Positions 24,903 to 37,015 of a stretch of DNA of 64,000 nucleotides are shown one piece after another. Numbering within the stretch: position 1 is the stretch's first letter; each line of letters starts with the position of its first letter. Origin of the DNA: Jacaranda mimosifolia (lineage: Eukaryota; Streptophyta; Magnoliopsida; Lamiales; Bignoniaceae). The DNA is taken from NCBI GenBank assembly GCA_018894105.1, contig CM032123.1, positions 8,805,001 through 8,869,000 of the forward strand, read 5' to 3'. The notes beneath the pieces were generated by a model. That model did not search any database. It saw only the letters and a program-made list of their open reading frames with translations, and was not told the DNA's origin. The position numbers and the translations under genes are program-made.

Positions 24903-26931
24903 TTGGGGATGGCATTTCTTTATTTAGTATTAAATTATATCATGGGGGGTTTAATGAGAGAAGATCCTATAAGATACTATGAAGGGGGTAACATAGATTT
25001 CTTTGATAATGTAGATGTAGATATGTTTGGGATGATTGAACTTAAGGACTATGTCAAGGAGTTAGGTTATGAAAAAGACAAAGTTAGAATTTGGCATAAG
25101 TATGGGCAAAGTTTGTGCATGGGTAGTAAATGTCTTAGTAAAAATGTTGACGTTTATGATATAGTGAATCATTTACCTAGGGATAGGGTGGTGGAAATTT
25201 ATTTAGAGCATCTTAAGGATGGGAATGACCAAACCCATGGGGCAAGTGAAGTGCAAAACCAAAACTTTTCAAACTTAGAGGATGATATGATCAAATGATT
25301 GACTTTTCATTTCTAGATGAAGCCCCTTTGCCACAGGATTGGACTGATATTCTAGTCCAACCTACATCATCTCCTTCTAATTCTGTTTCTGATTCTGATT
25401 CCGAGTGTGATGATTTTACTGACAGTGATTATGACATGGAGGAAGATGATAGGTTATTTGATAGGTATGTTGATCTGGATGCTGAGTTTGATGGGGTGGG
25501 AAAGGGCAAGGGAGTGAGTGATGACATGTATACTAGGATGGAGGTTGGGGAAGAAGATGAGGTTGAGGATAGTGATGAGTTTGAGAGTATGATGGGGTCT
25601 GATGAAGATGAACTAAATCCTAAGTATCCAAAGTACAATCCTAAAACTGAAAATAAGAACCCTGAATTGAAACTAGGTCTTATTTTTAGTTCAAAAAGTA
25701 AGGCTAAGTTTGTGATTCAAACACACTGCCTTAGGAGAGGGATGGAGGTTTATTTTTGTAAAAATGATAAAAGAAGGTTGAGGGCTAAGTGCAAGAAAGA
25801 GGGCTGTGAGTGGTATATACATGTATCACCTATGCAAAATGATAATTCTTGGCAAATAAAAGCTCATAACCTTGTGCATAGCAAGTGTTCTTGGAATTAC
25901 AATAATAATACCCTTAAATCTGGGTGGCTTGGGAAAACTTTCATGAAAAAGTTTAAGGATAATCCTATCAGATTATGGGCATGTATGACCAGCACACAGT
26001 TGATGTTCATCAAAGGTCTTGTAGTTGTAGGAGGTGGGATTTGACAGGCGTACCATGTAGGCATGCTATTTTAGCTGTTTGGTGTAGGAATGAAGATCCA
26101 GAAGCATATGTGCATGATTTTTACAAGGTCAACACATATTTAAGAGCTTATGAGCATGTTATTTATGGAACGAATGGTCCTGAAATTTAGCCTAAGAGTG
26201 ATCTGCCAGCCCCGTTGCCACCATCATATGAAAATAGGCCTGATAGACCTAAGAAGTTGAGGAGAAGAGAGCCTGATGAGCCACCAGCTCCTTCCAATCC
26301 AACTAAGCTTAAAAGACTCCAAAAATCTTTGAAATGCAGTAAATGTGGAGTATTACGCCATAATGCAAGGACTTGTAAGAAAAAAGATGAGTCAACTTCT
26401 GCCTCGCATGAAGGACAACATGAAGTTCCTCTTGAGATGACATTTGGTGACTCTCAACCCCTTGCTGATGTTTGTAGTAGTGCTCCTTCTACTACAAATG
26501 TCAATATTGGTGGTTCAAGAAAAGAGAAATTGCATGTAAGCTTTAATTGATATATATTCTTAACTATATGCATTTTTCTTATTGTCACTAACAAACTAAA
26601 GTTTTGGTTTTTCAAGTTAGAAAGAACTTGTCTATCAAGATGAAAAGGAATTCAAACAATATAACTTCTTTAGATGGAAGTATCAAACTTTTTGCTTTTA
26701 TACTTTTTTGGTTTTGTTTTATTTTGTTTTTCATGTTTTTACTCACATGTTAACCATTACAATGCACATGCTAGTCAAACTTCAAACATGAATACTCCCG
26801 TGATTGTGAGAGGTGGCATGAATTTTGTAACAATTTCTAACTTAAAAGCTATAGTTGGAGGTCAAAAGAAGAAGGAAAAGGATGGATCCAAAAAATGTGG
26901 AGGAAAAGGGAAGAGTTTTGAGGGTTGATTA
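24903..26931 (+). pseudogene. mudrA-like MULE transposase with the catalytic core deleted
   Basis: The first frame (24903-25298) is the PB1-like N-terminal domain found in plant MULE transposases (RYYEGGNIDFFDNVDVDMFG, then ELKDYVKELGY). A second, overlapping by 4 bp in another frame (25295-26044), has a very acidic Ser/Asp/Glu linker and then the MuDR DNA-binding domain (LGLIFSSKSKAKFVIQTHCL; CKKEGCEWYIHVS, Cys/His zinc type). At about 25970 the protein jumps to the SWIM zinc finger (CSCRRWDLTGVPCRHAI; C-x-C...C-x-H) and, after a stop at 26188-26190, a CCHC knuckle (CSKCGVLRHNARTC, near 26335). The DDE transposase core that should lie between the DNA-binding and SWIM domains is absent. A last exon (about 26778-26928) gives VIVRGGMNFVTISNLKA and a basic tail. 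Normally this enzyme mobilises the element; this copy cannot, though it keeps DNA-binding parts. Confidence 0.85.
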
Positions 26932-27788
26932 AGTTTGAGTGGATTGTAATTGATTGCACTTTTTTTTTAGTAATTTGGTGATGGATGGTGATGAATTTGT
27001 GGATTTTTTTCCTATTTGTTTTCCCATTTTTTCTTTAAGTTACTTGAAGTTTGGCTTGTTGGGATTTGGTTAGTTTCAGAAATTTGAACTTCTGCTAGAA
27101 TTTTGCTGCATTCTGTTGAATCTGGTTGTTCAGAATTATTGGTTGAGTTTTTGGCTTTTGTCTTGTGGATGCAATGGTAGATGATTTTAGGATGTAATAT
27201 GTTGCTTGTTTTGGCTGTGGCTGTCACAGTTCATGCTTTTTGTGGTTGGCTTTGAATAGATTGTTGGCATTATTTCTATTGATTGGCAGATTGCTTTTGT
27301 GTTGGTCTCCTTCTTTTTCATTTTATTTTTAGAGAGAAGTGTTCCATTGTTGATATGAAAACATCAGCAGCTCTAAATTTACAAGTTGAGATAAGTTAGA
27401 TCTTAGTATTTTTATGCCATTTCCGGAGTGTACACATAAGATTCACTCCATAAAAATGAGCCATTTGCCAAATCCATAGTTAGCATTGCTCTATTTCCTC
27501 CAGTTGAAGGCAATTCTACCGGGCTCTCATGGGAAGTGAGGCATCATTCAATGGAACAATTTTTTGTTGGGCTCCTACTTGCAAACGTTTAGTGGAACAA
27601 TTGTTTATTAGTTTAAGTTTGCACTTGCTTTTCTTTGAATTAATTTGGTGACATGCCCAATGGATATTATTTTGTATTTAAAGAGCAATTTGCCAAAAGG
27701 TTGTAGTAATCAAATTACCCTTGAGGTTTAACTTCCTACCAATAAGCATAAAAGTAGCATTAAACAAACATTACAAGAACAAGAACAA
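26932..27788. other. Spacer between the two convergent MULE genes
   Basis: No gene seen. T-rich from 26940 to 27330, then mixed sequence. Both genes end toward this spacer, so it should hold both transcript 3' ends. Confidence 0.4.
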
Positions 27789-28354
27789 TTACATAAGTTG
27801 CAATTTGTTCACATTTTTTCCTAAATTGCTATCTTTTAACACCAAAAATCTTATCATTATTGCAAATAAACCAATAATAATTGCCAATACAATTAAAACA
27901 CAAACTTTTTTCTTCTTCAATGCATCAACTTCTTGCTCTAGCAACTTTATTTTCCTCTTCATTTTCCTCAATTCGGCCTCCATTTTTTCCTCATTTATCA
28001 AGGATTCATTTAATTGCTCTTCTAATTTCTTTTTTTTTTTGCCAACAATCTAGGAATTATTTGTTTGGACCTAGGGCACATTTCAGGGTCCAACCATATG
28101 AAAACTCCACAATAACCCCTAGTCTGGAAAAATAAAAAATAAAGTATAATTAGTTTGTTAATTACAAATATAAACTAGGTCTAATGAATAAAATGAGGAC
28201 TTACCCCATATTTTGGACATGCCCAAAACCTCCTTCCAGGATTCAAATTTGTCCAACTAGTTTTCAATGGGAGTTGTATCCCACATCTACAATAAATTTC
28301 TTCCCTTTGTGTAACTCCACTATTAAAACCACTTGAAGAGGAGGAAGATGCCAT
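27789..28354 (-). CDS. GRF-type zinc-finger, coiled-coil, single-pass membrane protein carried by the MULE
   Basis: Two minus-strand exons: 28205-28354 (50 codons from ATG) and 27789-28123, with a GTAAGT...CAG intron of 81 bp and matching phase. Exon 1 gives a Ser-rich start, then IYCRCGIQLPLKTSWTN and NPGRRFWACPKYG; exon 2 opens with RGYCGVFIWLDPEMC. That is the GRF zinc finger (C-x-C, C, C with NPGRRFW and F-x-W-D), a nucleic-acid-binding fold. Next come a heptad-rich helix (LLEQEVDALKKKK) and one membrane helix (VCVLIVLAIIIGLFAIMIRF) near the end, ending at QLM. This GRF, coiled-coil, membrane-helix order is common in plants. An A/T run at 28030-28040 (11 bases) is one base short of joining the two halves of exon 2 in one frame: either a real frameshift or a homopolymer error. 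Inside the element it occupies the place of mudrB in maize MuDR, but shows no likeness to MudrB that I recognise. Confidence 0.75.
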
Positions 28355-28487
28355 TTTTTTTTGTTGGCTAAATAATCACAAACAAACTAAAACCTAACAA
28401 ATTTGGAGTAAAATAGACTAATATGAGAAGAAAATGCGCAGGAAATGGACTGATCTGGTAGGAAATGGCGCCAACAATTCCCTCCAA

Positions 28488-28640
28488 TTATCAGCCGTGA
28501 GCTTTCAAACGGTTGACTTGACGGAAGGATGAGATTGGACGAAAAAATTGAAACTTAGGGATGCAATGTGATACGAGTGAAAACACGGGGACCAAAATTG
28601 AATTAGTGACATACTTGGGGGACCAAAATTGATATTTTCC
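28488..28640 (-). repeat. Right terminal inverted repeat of the MULE
   Basis: Complements the left repeat and extends further out to about 28640. It contains CCAAAATTGAATTAGTGA and then a second CCAAAATTGAT block, an internal sub-repeat of the terminus. Confidence 0.85.
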
Positions 28641-30505
28641 CACAAAAAAAAAATAATTTTTGGGATTTTTATATGTTATCTCTGTAATTTTGTACTGAAT
28701 TCGCCCTTGTTTTGTACTTATTTCATGTGTTTTTATACTTACTTTTTTTTTTGGCCGAGTTTACCTCAATTCAATGGGTGCAATAACACATAAGATCCTT
28801 TAACACAATAAAATCATCTTTTTCCAAATAATGGTCGTGATAATATATGTTTAAATAGTTGGGAATACAAACACCCATATCCAACTACTTGTGATTTTAT
28901 TCATATTAGTGTAAATCATTGGTGTATAAGGTAAAGAAATCCTTTTGACATCACTATCGAAAATTAATGAACCTATTATGACTATATTAGTCCTAAGACT
29001 AATACATCATGCCTTAATAATCATGCAATCATCAAATTAAGATAAATTCAATTTAATCTCTAATATACAAAGAATGATACTTGAAATCGACAAAAAAACT
29101 CAATTTTTAGGACTTTTATACTTCATCTCTGTAGTTTTGTACTAAAATTGCCTTTATTATGTACTTATTTCGCGAGTTTGGACAAAGAAGTTCTTGTGAC
29201 CTTCTTATCTCCACTAATATCAAAATATTTGGACTTCTTAATAGCATGTTGAGAAAAATGCCTACAACATTTGCATCATAGTCTCAACACAATCTTATAG
29301 GTTGTTTTTACTTTCGTTTTGAATACCATATTCTAAGAAAATAATACTGTTATGAGGTAAATGTATCTGTCCACCACCACTATTAAAAGCCAATTAACCT
29401 ATCATATGACTATATCAGTTCTAGGACTAATACATCATGGTTTAATAATCATGCAATATCTTATCTAATAAAATTCAATTTAATCTCTTTTGTACTAAGA
29501 AAGATACTGCAAATAGACCAAAAAAAATATATATATACCGAATTTTGATATTTTTATACTAGATCTTTGCATTTTTGTATTGAATTCGCCTTGTTTTATA
29601 CTTATTTGGTGTGTTTTGTACTTACTTTTTTTTTTTACCGAACTTACCTCAAATGTGTGAAACAATACATAAAACCCTCTAATACAATAAATCATGGTTT
29701 TTTAAGTAATGATAGTGATAGCACGTGTGCAAATGGTTAGGAACACAAATATCCACATCTAACAACTTGTGTACTCATCCATACTGGTGTAAACCATTAT
29801 TGTATGTGGTAAATGTATCTTTCCGACATTACCATCGAAAGCCAATGAACCTTTTAGGACTATATTAGTCCTAGGATTAATAAATCATGGTTTGATAATT
29901 ATGCAATAGCTTAACTAATTAAATTCAACTTATTTTCTTATGTACTAGGAATGATACTATAAATAAACAAAAAAAAATTACTATTTTTGTGATTTGCCTT
30001 GTTCTGTACTGGATCTTTACATTTTTATATTGAATTTGCCTTTGTTCTGTACTTATTTAGCATGTTTTTGTACTTGATTTTTCTTTGACCAAATTTACCT
30101 CTATTCGATGCGTGAAATTACACGAAAGACCCTCTAATACAATAAAATCATATTTTATTCAAGCAATGATCGTGATAGTATGTGTGTAAATGGTTGGAAA
30201 CACAAGTACCAACATCCAACCATTTGTCTTCTTATTCATACAAGTCTAAAGCATTGATTTATGTGATAAATATATCATTTTGATATCATCACTAGAAAGC
30301 TAATAAAACTAAAAATTATCGTTTGATAAAAAAAATATAACTTAAATAATTAAATTCAACTTAATTTCTAATGTATTAAGAATTATACCATATACTAAAA
30401 AAAAATACCATTTTTTTTAATTTTAGTACTTGATTCTAGATATATTATATGTAATTTTCATAATCCAGTATGCCTTTAGAGTGTTTTTATAGTTGCTTTT
30501 TCTTA
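28641..30505 (+). repeat. Tandem repeat array, right part
   Basis: Continues the monomers of 19.85-23.95 kb. The unit starting near 28757 is almost identical over about 380 bp to the one left of the MULE (23570-23954 against about 28655-29031), with only a handful of differences, whereas other units differ far more. Further units start near 29636 and 30090, and a partial one (lacking its start) covers about 29340-29515. The array stops near 30505 inside a sequence matching the unit start (GGCCGAATTTAGCTTG). Confidence 0.8.
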
Positions 30506-32544
30506 TGGCCGAATTTAGCTTGTCTGTGTTGCATTAAAAATTATTAATATTGGTTTATTGGTATGTATATATTACTATTATTAATAAGTGCAAATGAGTG
30601 TGTGCACAATGTGCTAGCGCGTCGTTGCTTTGAATGATTGTACTACATGCATTATTTATTGTATTCAATTTGTCTGTTTGTTAATAATTCTATGGACCCA
30701 CAATGGCAAGAAGAAAATAGGTACGTTTTCTTCATTTTTTACATTTTTTTCTTTCTTTTGATTTCGTTTAAAACCGACATTGTTTTAAACTCTTTTTCTT
30801 TTTTTAATAAAAAGGCTTCTTAATGTGATTGTTCTGTATGTACTGTGTGCTTGCCGATTTTGTTTCTTTGTTAATAATTACATGGGCCCACTATAGAAAG
30901 TAAAAATAAAATATGTTAATTTCTCTCTTTTTTTGTCTTTTTCTTATTGTTTCTGGTTTTTTTTAAAAACGATGCCAGTTTTGCAAGAGGGAAAAAATTA
31001 GAGGGGCTTTATAAAATTGTTTAGCATTTTTTGTGCTTTTCTTTGTGCATCTGATTTGTTTCTATACCTACTAATTTTTTTTTCTCTGATAAATATTTGA
31101 CATTTTTTGGCTATATTGAAAGGATGGTTCTCTCTTGGAATTTAAGATTTTCATTTCTCCTAGCAATTCCTACAGTTGTTGTTCCATTTCAGCCACAAGA
31201 TATGTTTTTTAACTATTTTTTTGGGATGTTTTAGGGTTAGATATGGTTAGAGTGACATTTACCATAGTTTATGTGATTTTTCTGTGGATGTTTACTCTGG
31301 TTTCTTTACTTTTGATTCACCTTTGGTTAGCGCTTGAGAAGATAGGCTCAATAGAATTTTTAGATGCTGATTAAAAAAAAGAAAAAAGGGTTTTGAGTGC
31401 ATTCTTCTATTGTGAGGGTAGGTCTTTTCGAAAGGTTTTCAAGTTTTTTTTTTTTTTCCTTGTAAAAACTGCTTTCAGATTTTGATATTTTTGGATAGAG
31501 TTTTTATTTCTTTGCATGTTTTCTAAATTTACTTAGAGTATTGTTATGGTTGTTTGGCGGGTAATTGTTTTTGGCTTCTTCTTTTTTTTTCTTTATTTTG
31601 GGTAATAAGTTAAGCATTTTGATTGTTTTTTGGGTAATTAGTTAAGGATTTTGATTCCCCTTTATTTGGTGTCCGATAAAACAACCTTATTAAGCTTTTT
31701 CTGTCAGTTGGTCATGAAAAAAGGGGCTTTATATGTGTGCTTTGACTGTGATGATGAGTGTTTTGGTAGGATTTTGTGACGTGAGTTCTTTTTGGGCTTA
31801 GTTTTCTTTATATTCTTATTTTGTTTGATAGTTATGTACTATTCAGTAGTTTTTTTGGCATTTAGTTAGGTTATACTGAAGACTTTTGGGTGGGCAATTG
31901 TTTTATGTATTACTTTTGATTTTGTGTAATTGATTAAGCATTTTTGTGCATTTTACGTATAGTATATGCTAAAAAAAAGAATTTTTGCATTTTTTATTGT
32001 GGCTATAGATCTTGGTGTTTAGGAGAGGGTTTTTGGGGTTGCCTTTTTTATACTCAAACTACTTAAACAATTATTTTTCTTTTGGGATTATGGGTTCTGT
32101 ATTTTTCTTTGTTTTTTGTATAACATATCAAGTTTCTAATATATGTTATTCTCCAGTGTCTGATGTTCTACCTGTGAGTTTAGTGTTTCTAGTAAATTTA
32201 GAGAAATATTGGTGCATTCTTCAAATACAGGTGAGGGTTCTAAATTAAAAAGAAATCTTAAATGAAGTTGGTTAGTTTTATTTATTATGTTTAGGCATTT
32301 TTCTGTTTCTATTTTTCATGTTATAAATGTTTTACTTATTGGCTTTTTGTTTGTTTGTTTGTTTGTGCTTGGTATTCTTCAACTATCTAAGGTGATTGAA
32401 GTGAAGTTGCAGGTAACCTTGTTGTCTTTTATAAGTAACAATTTTTTAATCAATTTTGATGTGTTCTAATATGCTTGTGTTATATATAAGTTTGTATAAA
32501 TATGCATTGCAAATGAGTTTCAGGCTATATGATATAGTGTTTCT
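30506..32544. other. T-rich non-coding DNA
   Basis: Long runs of T with short frames only. A short block at about 30691-30720 (ATGGACCCACAATGGC..., followed by a GT donor) could be a small first exon of eight to ten codons, but nothing downstream supports it. A similar block recurs at about 30882-30905. The region lies upstream of the Helitron and may be part of its long 5' region. Confidence 0.3.
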
Positions 32545-33255
32545 TTCATAGAAAATTATTAATTTACTTTAAATTTTGTTGAGTTTTTCATAATATTTAG
32601 ATCTATATTGCTGCTAATATTTATAAAGAAACAAACCTTTGTCGTTGTCCTTTTAAAATGATTTTTTTTTTCACCTTCTCAAATTTCTTATAAGTCTTAA
32701 ATGAGATATTTAAACCAAATAAGTTATTTATAACATTTTGATTGAATGTAAAATGGTTTATTTTGAGTATGTTGAAGTAAAATGATATTTAAGAATCTAT
32801 TAAAAAATTTTAGAATTATGATGTAGCATTAAATCCTATTAGAAAATTTAATGTATTTAGAATAGTAGATTTAATGTGAATTTTGATGTTTGGTTGGAAA
32901 TGTTTTTTTTTTGGCTCCTCAACTAGGTGTGTACATTGTTTGGGAGGCTACAGGCTATGATCCAATTAAGTTTAGTAATTTTTATAAGATTTATGTTCTC
33001 AGTGTATGTGAATATGGTGTATTATTTTATTTGCTTTATGTATTATATTTGTATATTTTGTTACGCTATATTTTGAGATTATAAAATTTATTGATTGATA
33101 TTTTCTTACTAGATAGAAAGTTCTTCTTGATGAAATAACTTGTTATGGGAAAAAATGATTGACTTTGTTTTTCAGTACTTAAATATTTATTATGCTAGAT
33201 ATTAAAGAATTTATAGCATTTTATTTTTATTTTCATAAATTGTTTAGTTATGATT
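32545..33255 (+). repeat. Direct duplication, copy 1
   Basis: Matches 37690-38370 in the same orientation, including GAAAATTATTA, AATGGTTTATTTTGAGTATG, GGCTCCTCAACTAGGTGTG and AACTTGTTATGG. No TG...CA ends or flanking duplication were found, so this is not obviously an LTR pair. Confidence 0.75.
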
Positions 33256-33884
33256 ACCATCTACCATTGGGAACTCTTGATATATCTTTTGCTTTGATAA
33301 TAATGTTCAAGAGAGCTTGGATTAGTAACAACCATCATGTACTCTTAGACACTCTTTGTTTATCACCATAACTCTTAGGTATTGTATGCCAGAGCCACAA
33401 AGAAATTTTGTTACTAATAGCATCAAATTTATTTACATGATTGACTATTTTTTGGAGAATACATATATATATATATCATCGTACAAGAAAGTTACTGACT
33501 GGTGACTTATGTTGCATTCTGTTTGTATTTAGTTTCTAAAAGTCTTGACGTAACAATTTATTTTTGCACGGTAAATAGAAAATTGCTGCAGAACTAAGGT
33601 AACAAGTGGAAGCCATTTGTGTTTGTCTAATGCAATCCCTTGAATATGGTGTTGATATATATATATATGTATGTTCTTGTTTAACAATGGGAATACAAAC
33701 AGTATTAGCAATAATTAGTTTATTTTTGCTATTTCTTATGCATGTTATCACAGTCAAGAAATGCTTGAAAGATACCAATGGTTGAAAAGAGAAATGATCT
33801 TTTTTTAAGGTCATTTTTTCTCTCTTCTTTTTCTTCTTTTTGAAAGATACCAATGGTCAAAAAGAGCAATGATATTATTACTTG

Positions 33885-35757
33885 CACTACAAGAAAATTA
33901 TAAATTAATGGCATTAAAAAATGCCATTTAAATAGAATTATAGTGACATTTTTACATATAATGGCATTTTTAAGAAGTGCCATCTAGGTGGGTGTAGCTA
34001 AAGGTATGAATGTCACTATTTTATTCTTTTTGTGGCATTAATAAAATGCAACAAGAAATGGATTAAATGACATGTTAAAATGTCACAAAAAGTATATTAA
34101 ATAACAGGCTAACATGCCACAAAAATTGCATGTACTGAAGTATTAAAATGCTACAAAAAATCTCTTAAATGACATTATAGCATACCATAAAAAATGCAAT
34201 AAATGACATGTCAAAATGCCATGAAAAGTTTTTTTTTCCAATGATATATTAACATGTTGCAAAAATTTCAACAAATGACATATTAAAATGTCACTAAAAG
34301 ATTCTTTAAATGACATGTTAGCATGCCAAAAAATAATATATTAATGGCAGACTAAATATCACAAAATATTTTTTTAGATATATATGTTAACCTATCCCCG
34401 ACCACTCCCCAATTGTGATATTTCAACATGGCTCCATTGATCTTTATAAGATTTGAACACATAATCATCTGTTTGCAAGAATATGAGTTTACCATCAAGC
34501 TATCCATCAATTTTCAGTATAATTAAAGATATTAATTTATTTGTACAGTTTAGAAGTACATTTACTCAATTATTTAAATATATGAATGCGCTCAAATTTA
34601 TTATATGAAATACACTAATTTTTCCTTAAATCAAATAGGATATCGATACATTAATGGTATAATATATATATATATATATATAAATTTTATAGTTGTTGAT
34701 GTACCTATTTATTATTTATCTACTTTGCAATATTTTTTTTATGTTGCATCATGATCAAATTATGAGTGACTTTTTTTTTTTTTTTAAAAAAAGAAGGTAA
34801 ATGTTGGTTGTTTCAATAAAATGCCACTATGTTTTTACAATATTTAGTAATCAATTGACACTAAGTATTATATTATAGTGATATTTTTTTTTACTACTAT
34901 CACTATATTACTTTAATATATCACTAATGTACTGATTAACTATTGTGGCGCTTTTCCCATTGTATTACTATCATTATATTACTTTTATATAGTGTCACTA
35001 AATAATTTGTGGCATCTTTTTCAAACGACACCATATTTAAATAACATAAAAAAAAATTTAAGAAAAATTAGTGGCATTGGTTGAATGCCTTTGAAATACA
35101 TTTATGTTGGCAATCTCAATCAAATGTCATCATCTTTATTTGTCATTTATTAATCAAATGCCATTAAATATTATAATATAGTGGCATTTTTGAATAATTA
35201 TCACTATACTACTCTTGTGTGTCACTACACTATAGAATGTTATTAAATTAGTGCCACTAAAATATTTTGTGACATTTTTTCCTAAATGACACCATAAATA
35301 AATATGAGTGACCTTTTTAAAGAAAAATTAATGGCACTAGCTAAATGCCTGTAAAATATATTTTTGTTGGCATTTTTAACCAAATGTCACTATCTTATAC
35401 GCCATTCAATAATCAAGTGCCACTAAATATTTTATTATATTGACATTTTTCTAAGACTAACACTATATTTCCTTTATGTGTCATTATACTAGAAAATACC
35501 ACTAAATATTTAATGACATCTTTTTCAAATGACACTATAACTACATATTAGTGGCACTAGTTAAGTGTCTTTAAAATAAATGTATCTTGACATTTTCAAT
35601 TAAATGTCACTAATTTATTTGCCATTTATAACCAAATGCCACCAAATATTATACTATAGTGACATTCTTTTACGACCATCACTATCTTAATTTTTTGTGT
35701 CATTATCTTATAAATGTCATTATGTTGATTCCACTAAAGATCATATTTGTTGTAGTG
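33885..35757. mobile_element. Non-autonomous CACTA (En/Spm-type) element with exact ends
   Basis: Starts CACTACAAGAAAATTATAAA and ends TTTGTTGTAGTG, the inverted CACTA terminus. Both sides have the 3-bp duplication TTG (33882-33884 and 35758-35760), as expected for this superfamily. The 1873-bp interior has no coding frame. It is packed with TGGCATTTT, AATGCCACTA and TGTCACTA-type motifs in both orientations along its whole length rather than only near the ends. In the family such short subterminal motifs bind the transposase, which must be supplied by another copy. Confidence 0.9.
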
Positions 35758-36083
35758 TTGTTTGAATGTCTAAATGCATGAGAGGTTTTATCTTTAAGTC
35801 AATGATTTGGTGCTTGGTTGTTTACATTTTAATTTTTTGTTATCTTTTTTGTTATTTTAAAATTGAAAACTGGGTGTGTTGTGCCCTTTTTTAGAAAATT
35901 ATTTTTTTTAAAAAAAAAAAATCCATACCTATAACCATTATTTTCAAATCTATCTCATGGCTTTGAGTTTTTGTCTGGTATATTTTGAATGTTTTTGGCA
36001 AATCAGTTTTAGGGAGTCGGATGAGTGAATGTAATGTATGCTTGCTTTTATTGTAGAAAGTAGCTGAAAATTGTTTTTCAGTA

Positions 36084-37015
36084 TAGGGATGTCAATGGAG
36101 CGGATTTTAATCCGAATTCAATCTGAATTCGATTCGATAATTTAGGATCTTTAACCGATAAAATATTCGATGGCTATGATCCGATTAAAAAAATTCGTAA
36201 TTCGAAATAAATGGAGCGAATATGGATCTGACTCGATCCGATCCATTAATAATCCAAATCTGAATATATGTAGTATTACATGTATATATAGTATTATACA
36301 TATATATATACGTAGGATTATATAGCAACGACAAAATGAATTTTTGGATGAAAAAAGTAATGAGCTTCTATGCAATATATTAAATCAGTTGATTTTTCAT
36401 ATAAAATGTTAGATTTGTAGGTTATCTATATCATAATTGCATCACTTGTTTATCTATTTTTATAAAAAAAAATGATGCAGAAAAAATAATGAGCAGGAGC
36501 TGAATGTTGTGATATAGAAGAATGCAATGCAAATTTCAATTTCATTGAAATAAGTTTCTTTTTTTTTTATAAAACTTTAAGTTTATAATTAATTAATTAA
36601 AAAATCAAGTATATATGCATTTATAATATTAAATATGTACTATTATCAACAGCAGAACCTAAAATACAATGATATGATAAATGAATGTGATTAAGTTATA
36701 TTCTATTATTGCTTTTATATGATAAATAGACTTGAAAATTTATTCGTTAATATGTTGTGTGTATGTTTTTTTAAGAATGAATGTTTTGGATTTAGATTCT
36801 ATTAATTTTTTAGAAAAATAACAAATATATGATTTTTGGGAGTATTCGGATTCGGATCTTTTTTCGGATATCCGATTTTTATATGAATTCGGATATGGTT
36901 ATAACAGTCAAGCTCCTATAGGATCTTGGGTCGGATTCGGATATGGTATATCACTGTAGGATTCGAATTCGAATCCAGCATGATCCGATCCGAATCCGAC
37001 CCATTGACAGGCCTA
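36084..37015. mobile_element. hAT-like MITE with GGATTCGGAT-rich ends
   Basis: Left end TAGGGATGTCAATGGAGCGG; right end the complement of TAGGCCTGTCAATGGGTCGG. These are inverted termini of about 20 bp or more, and both are followed inward by GGATTCGGAT/ATCCGAATTC blocks. The terminal TAGGGNTGTCAATGG is widespread in plant hAT-like MITEs. No 8-bp target duplication is visible. No gene inside; the interior is AT-rich. Confidence 0.6.

Larger units (their letters stand above)
23955..28640 (+). mobile_element. Mutator-like element (MULE) with long terminal inverted repeats and two convergent genes
   Basis: Inverted repeats of more than 110 bp border the element (about 23955-24070 and 28488-28603), containing GTTGACTTGACGGAAGGATG and its complement with few mismatches. 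Inside are a mudrA-like pseudogene on the plus strand and a GRF-type zinc-finger gene on the minus strand, converging toward the middle. The right end runs on about 35 bp further (to GATATTTTCCC, about 28640); the matching outer part is missing at the left, so the left terminus is truncated. The element sits in a tandem repeat monomer. Confidence 0.85.
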
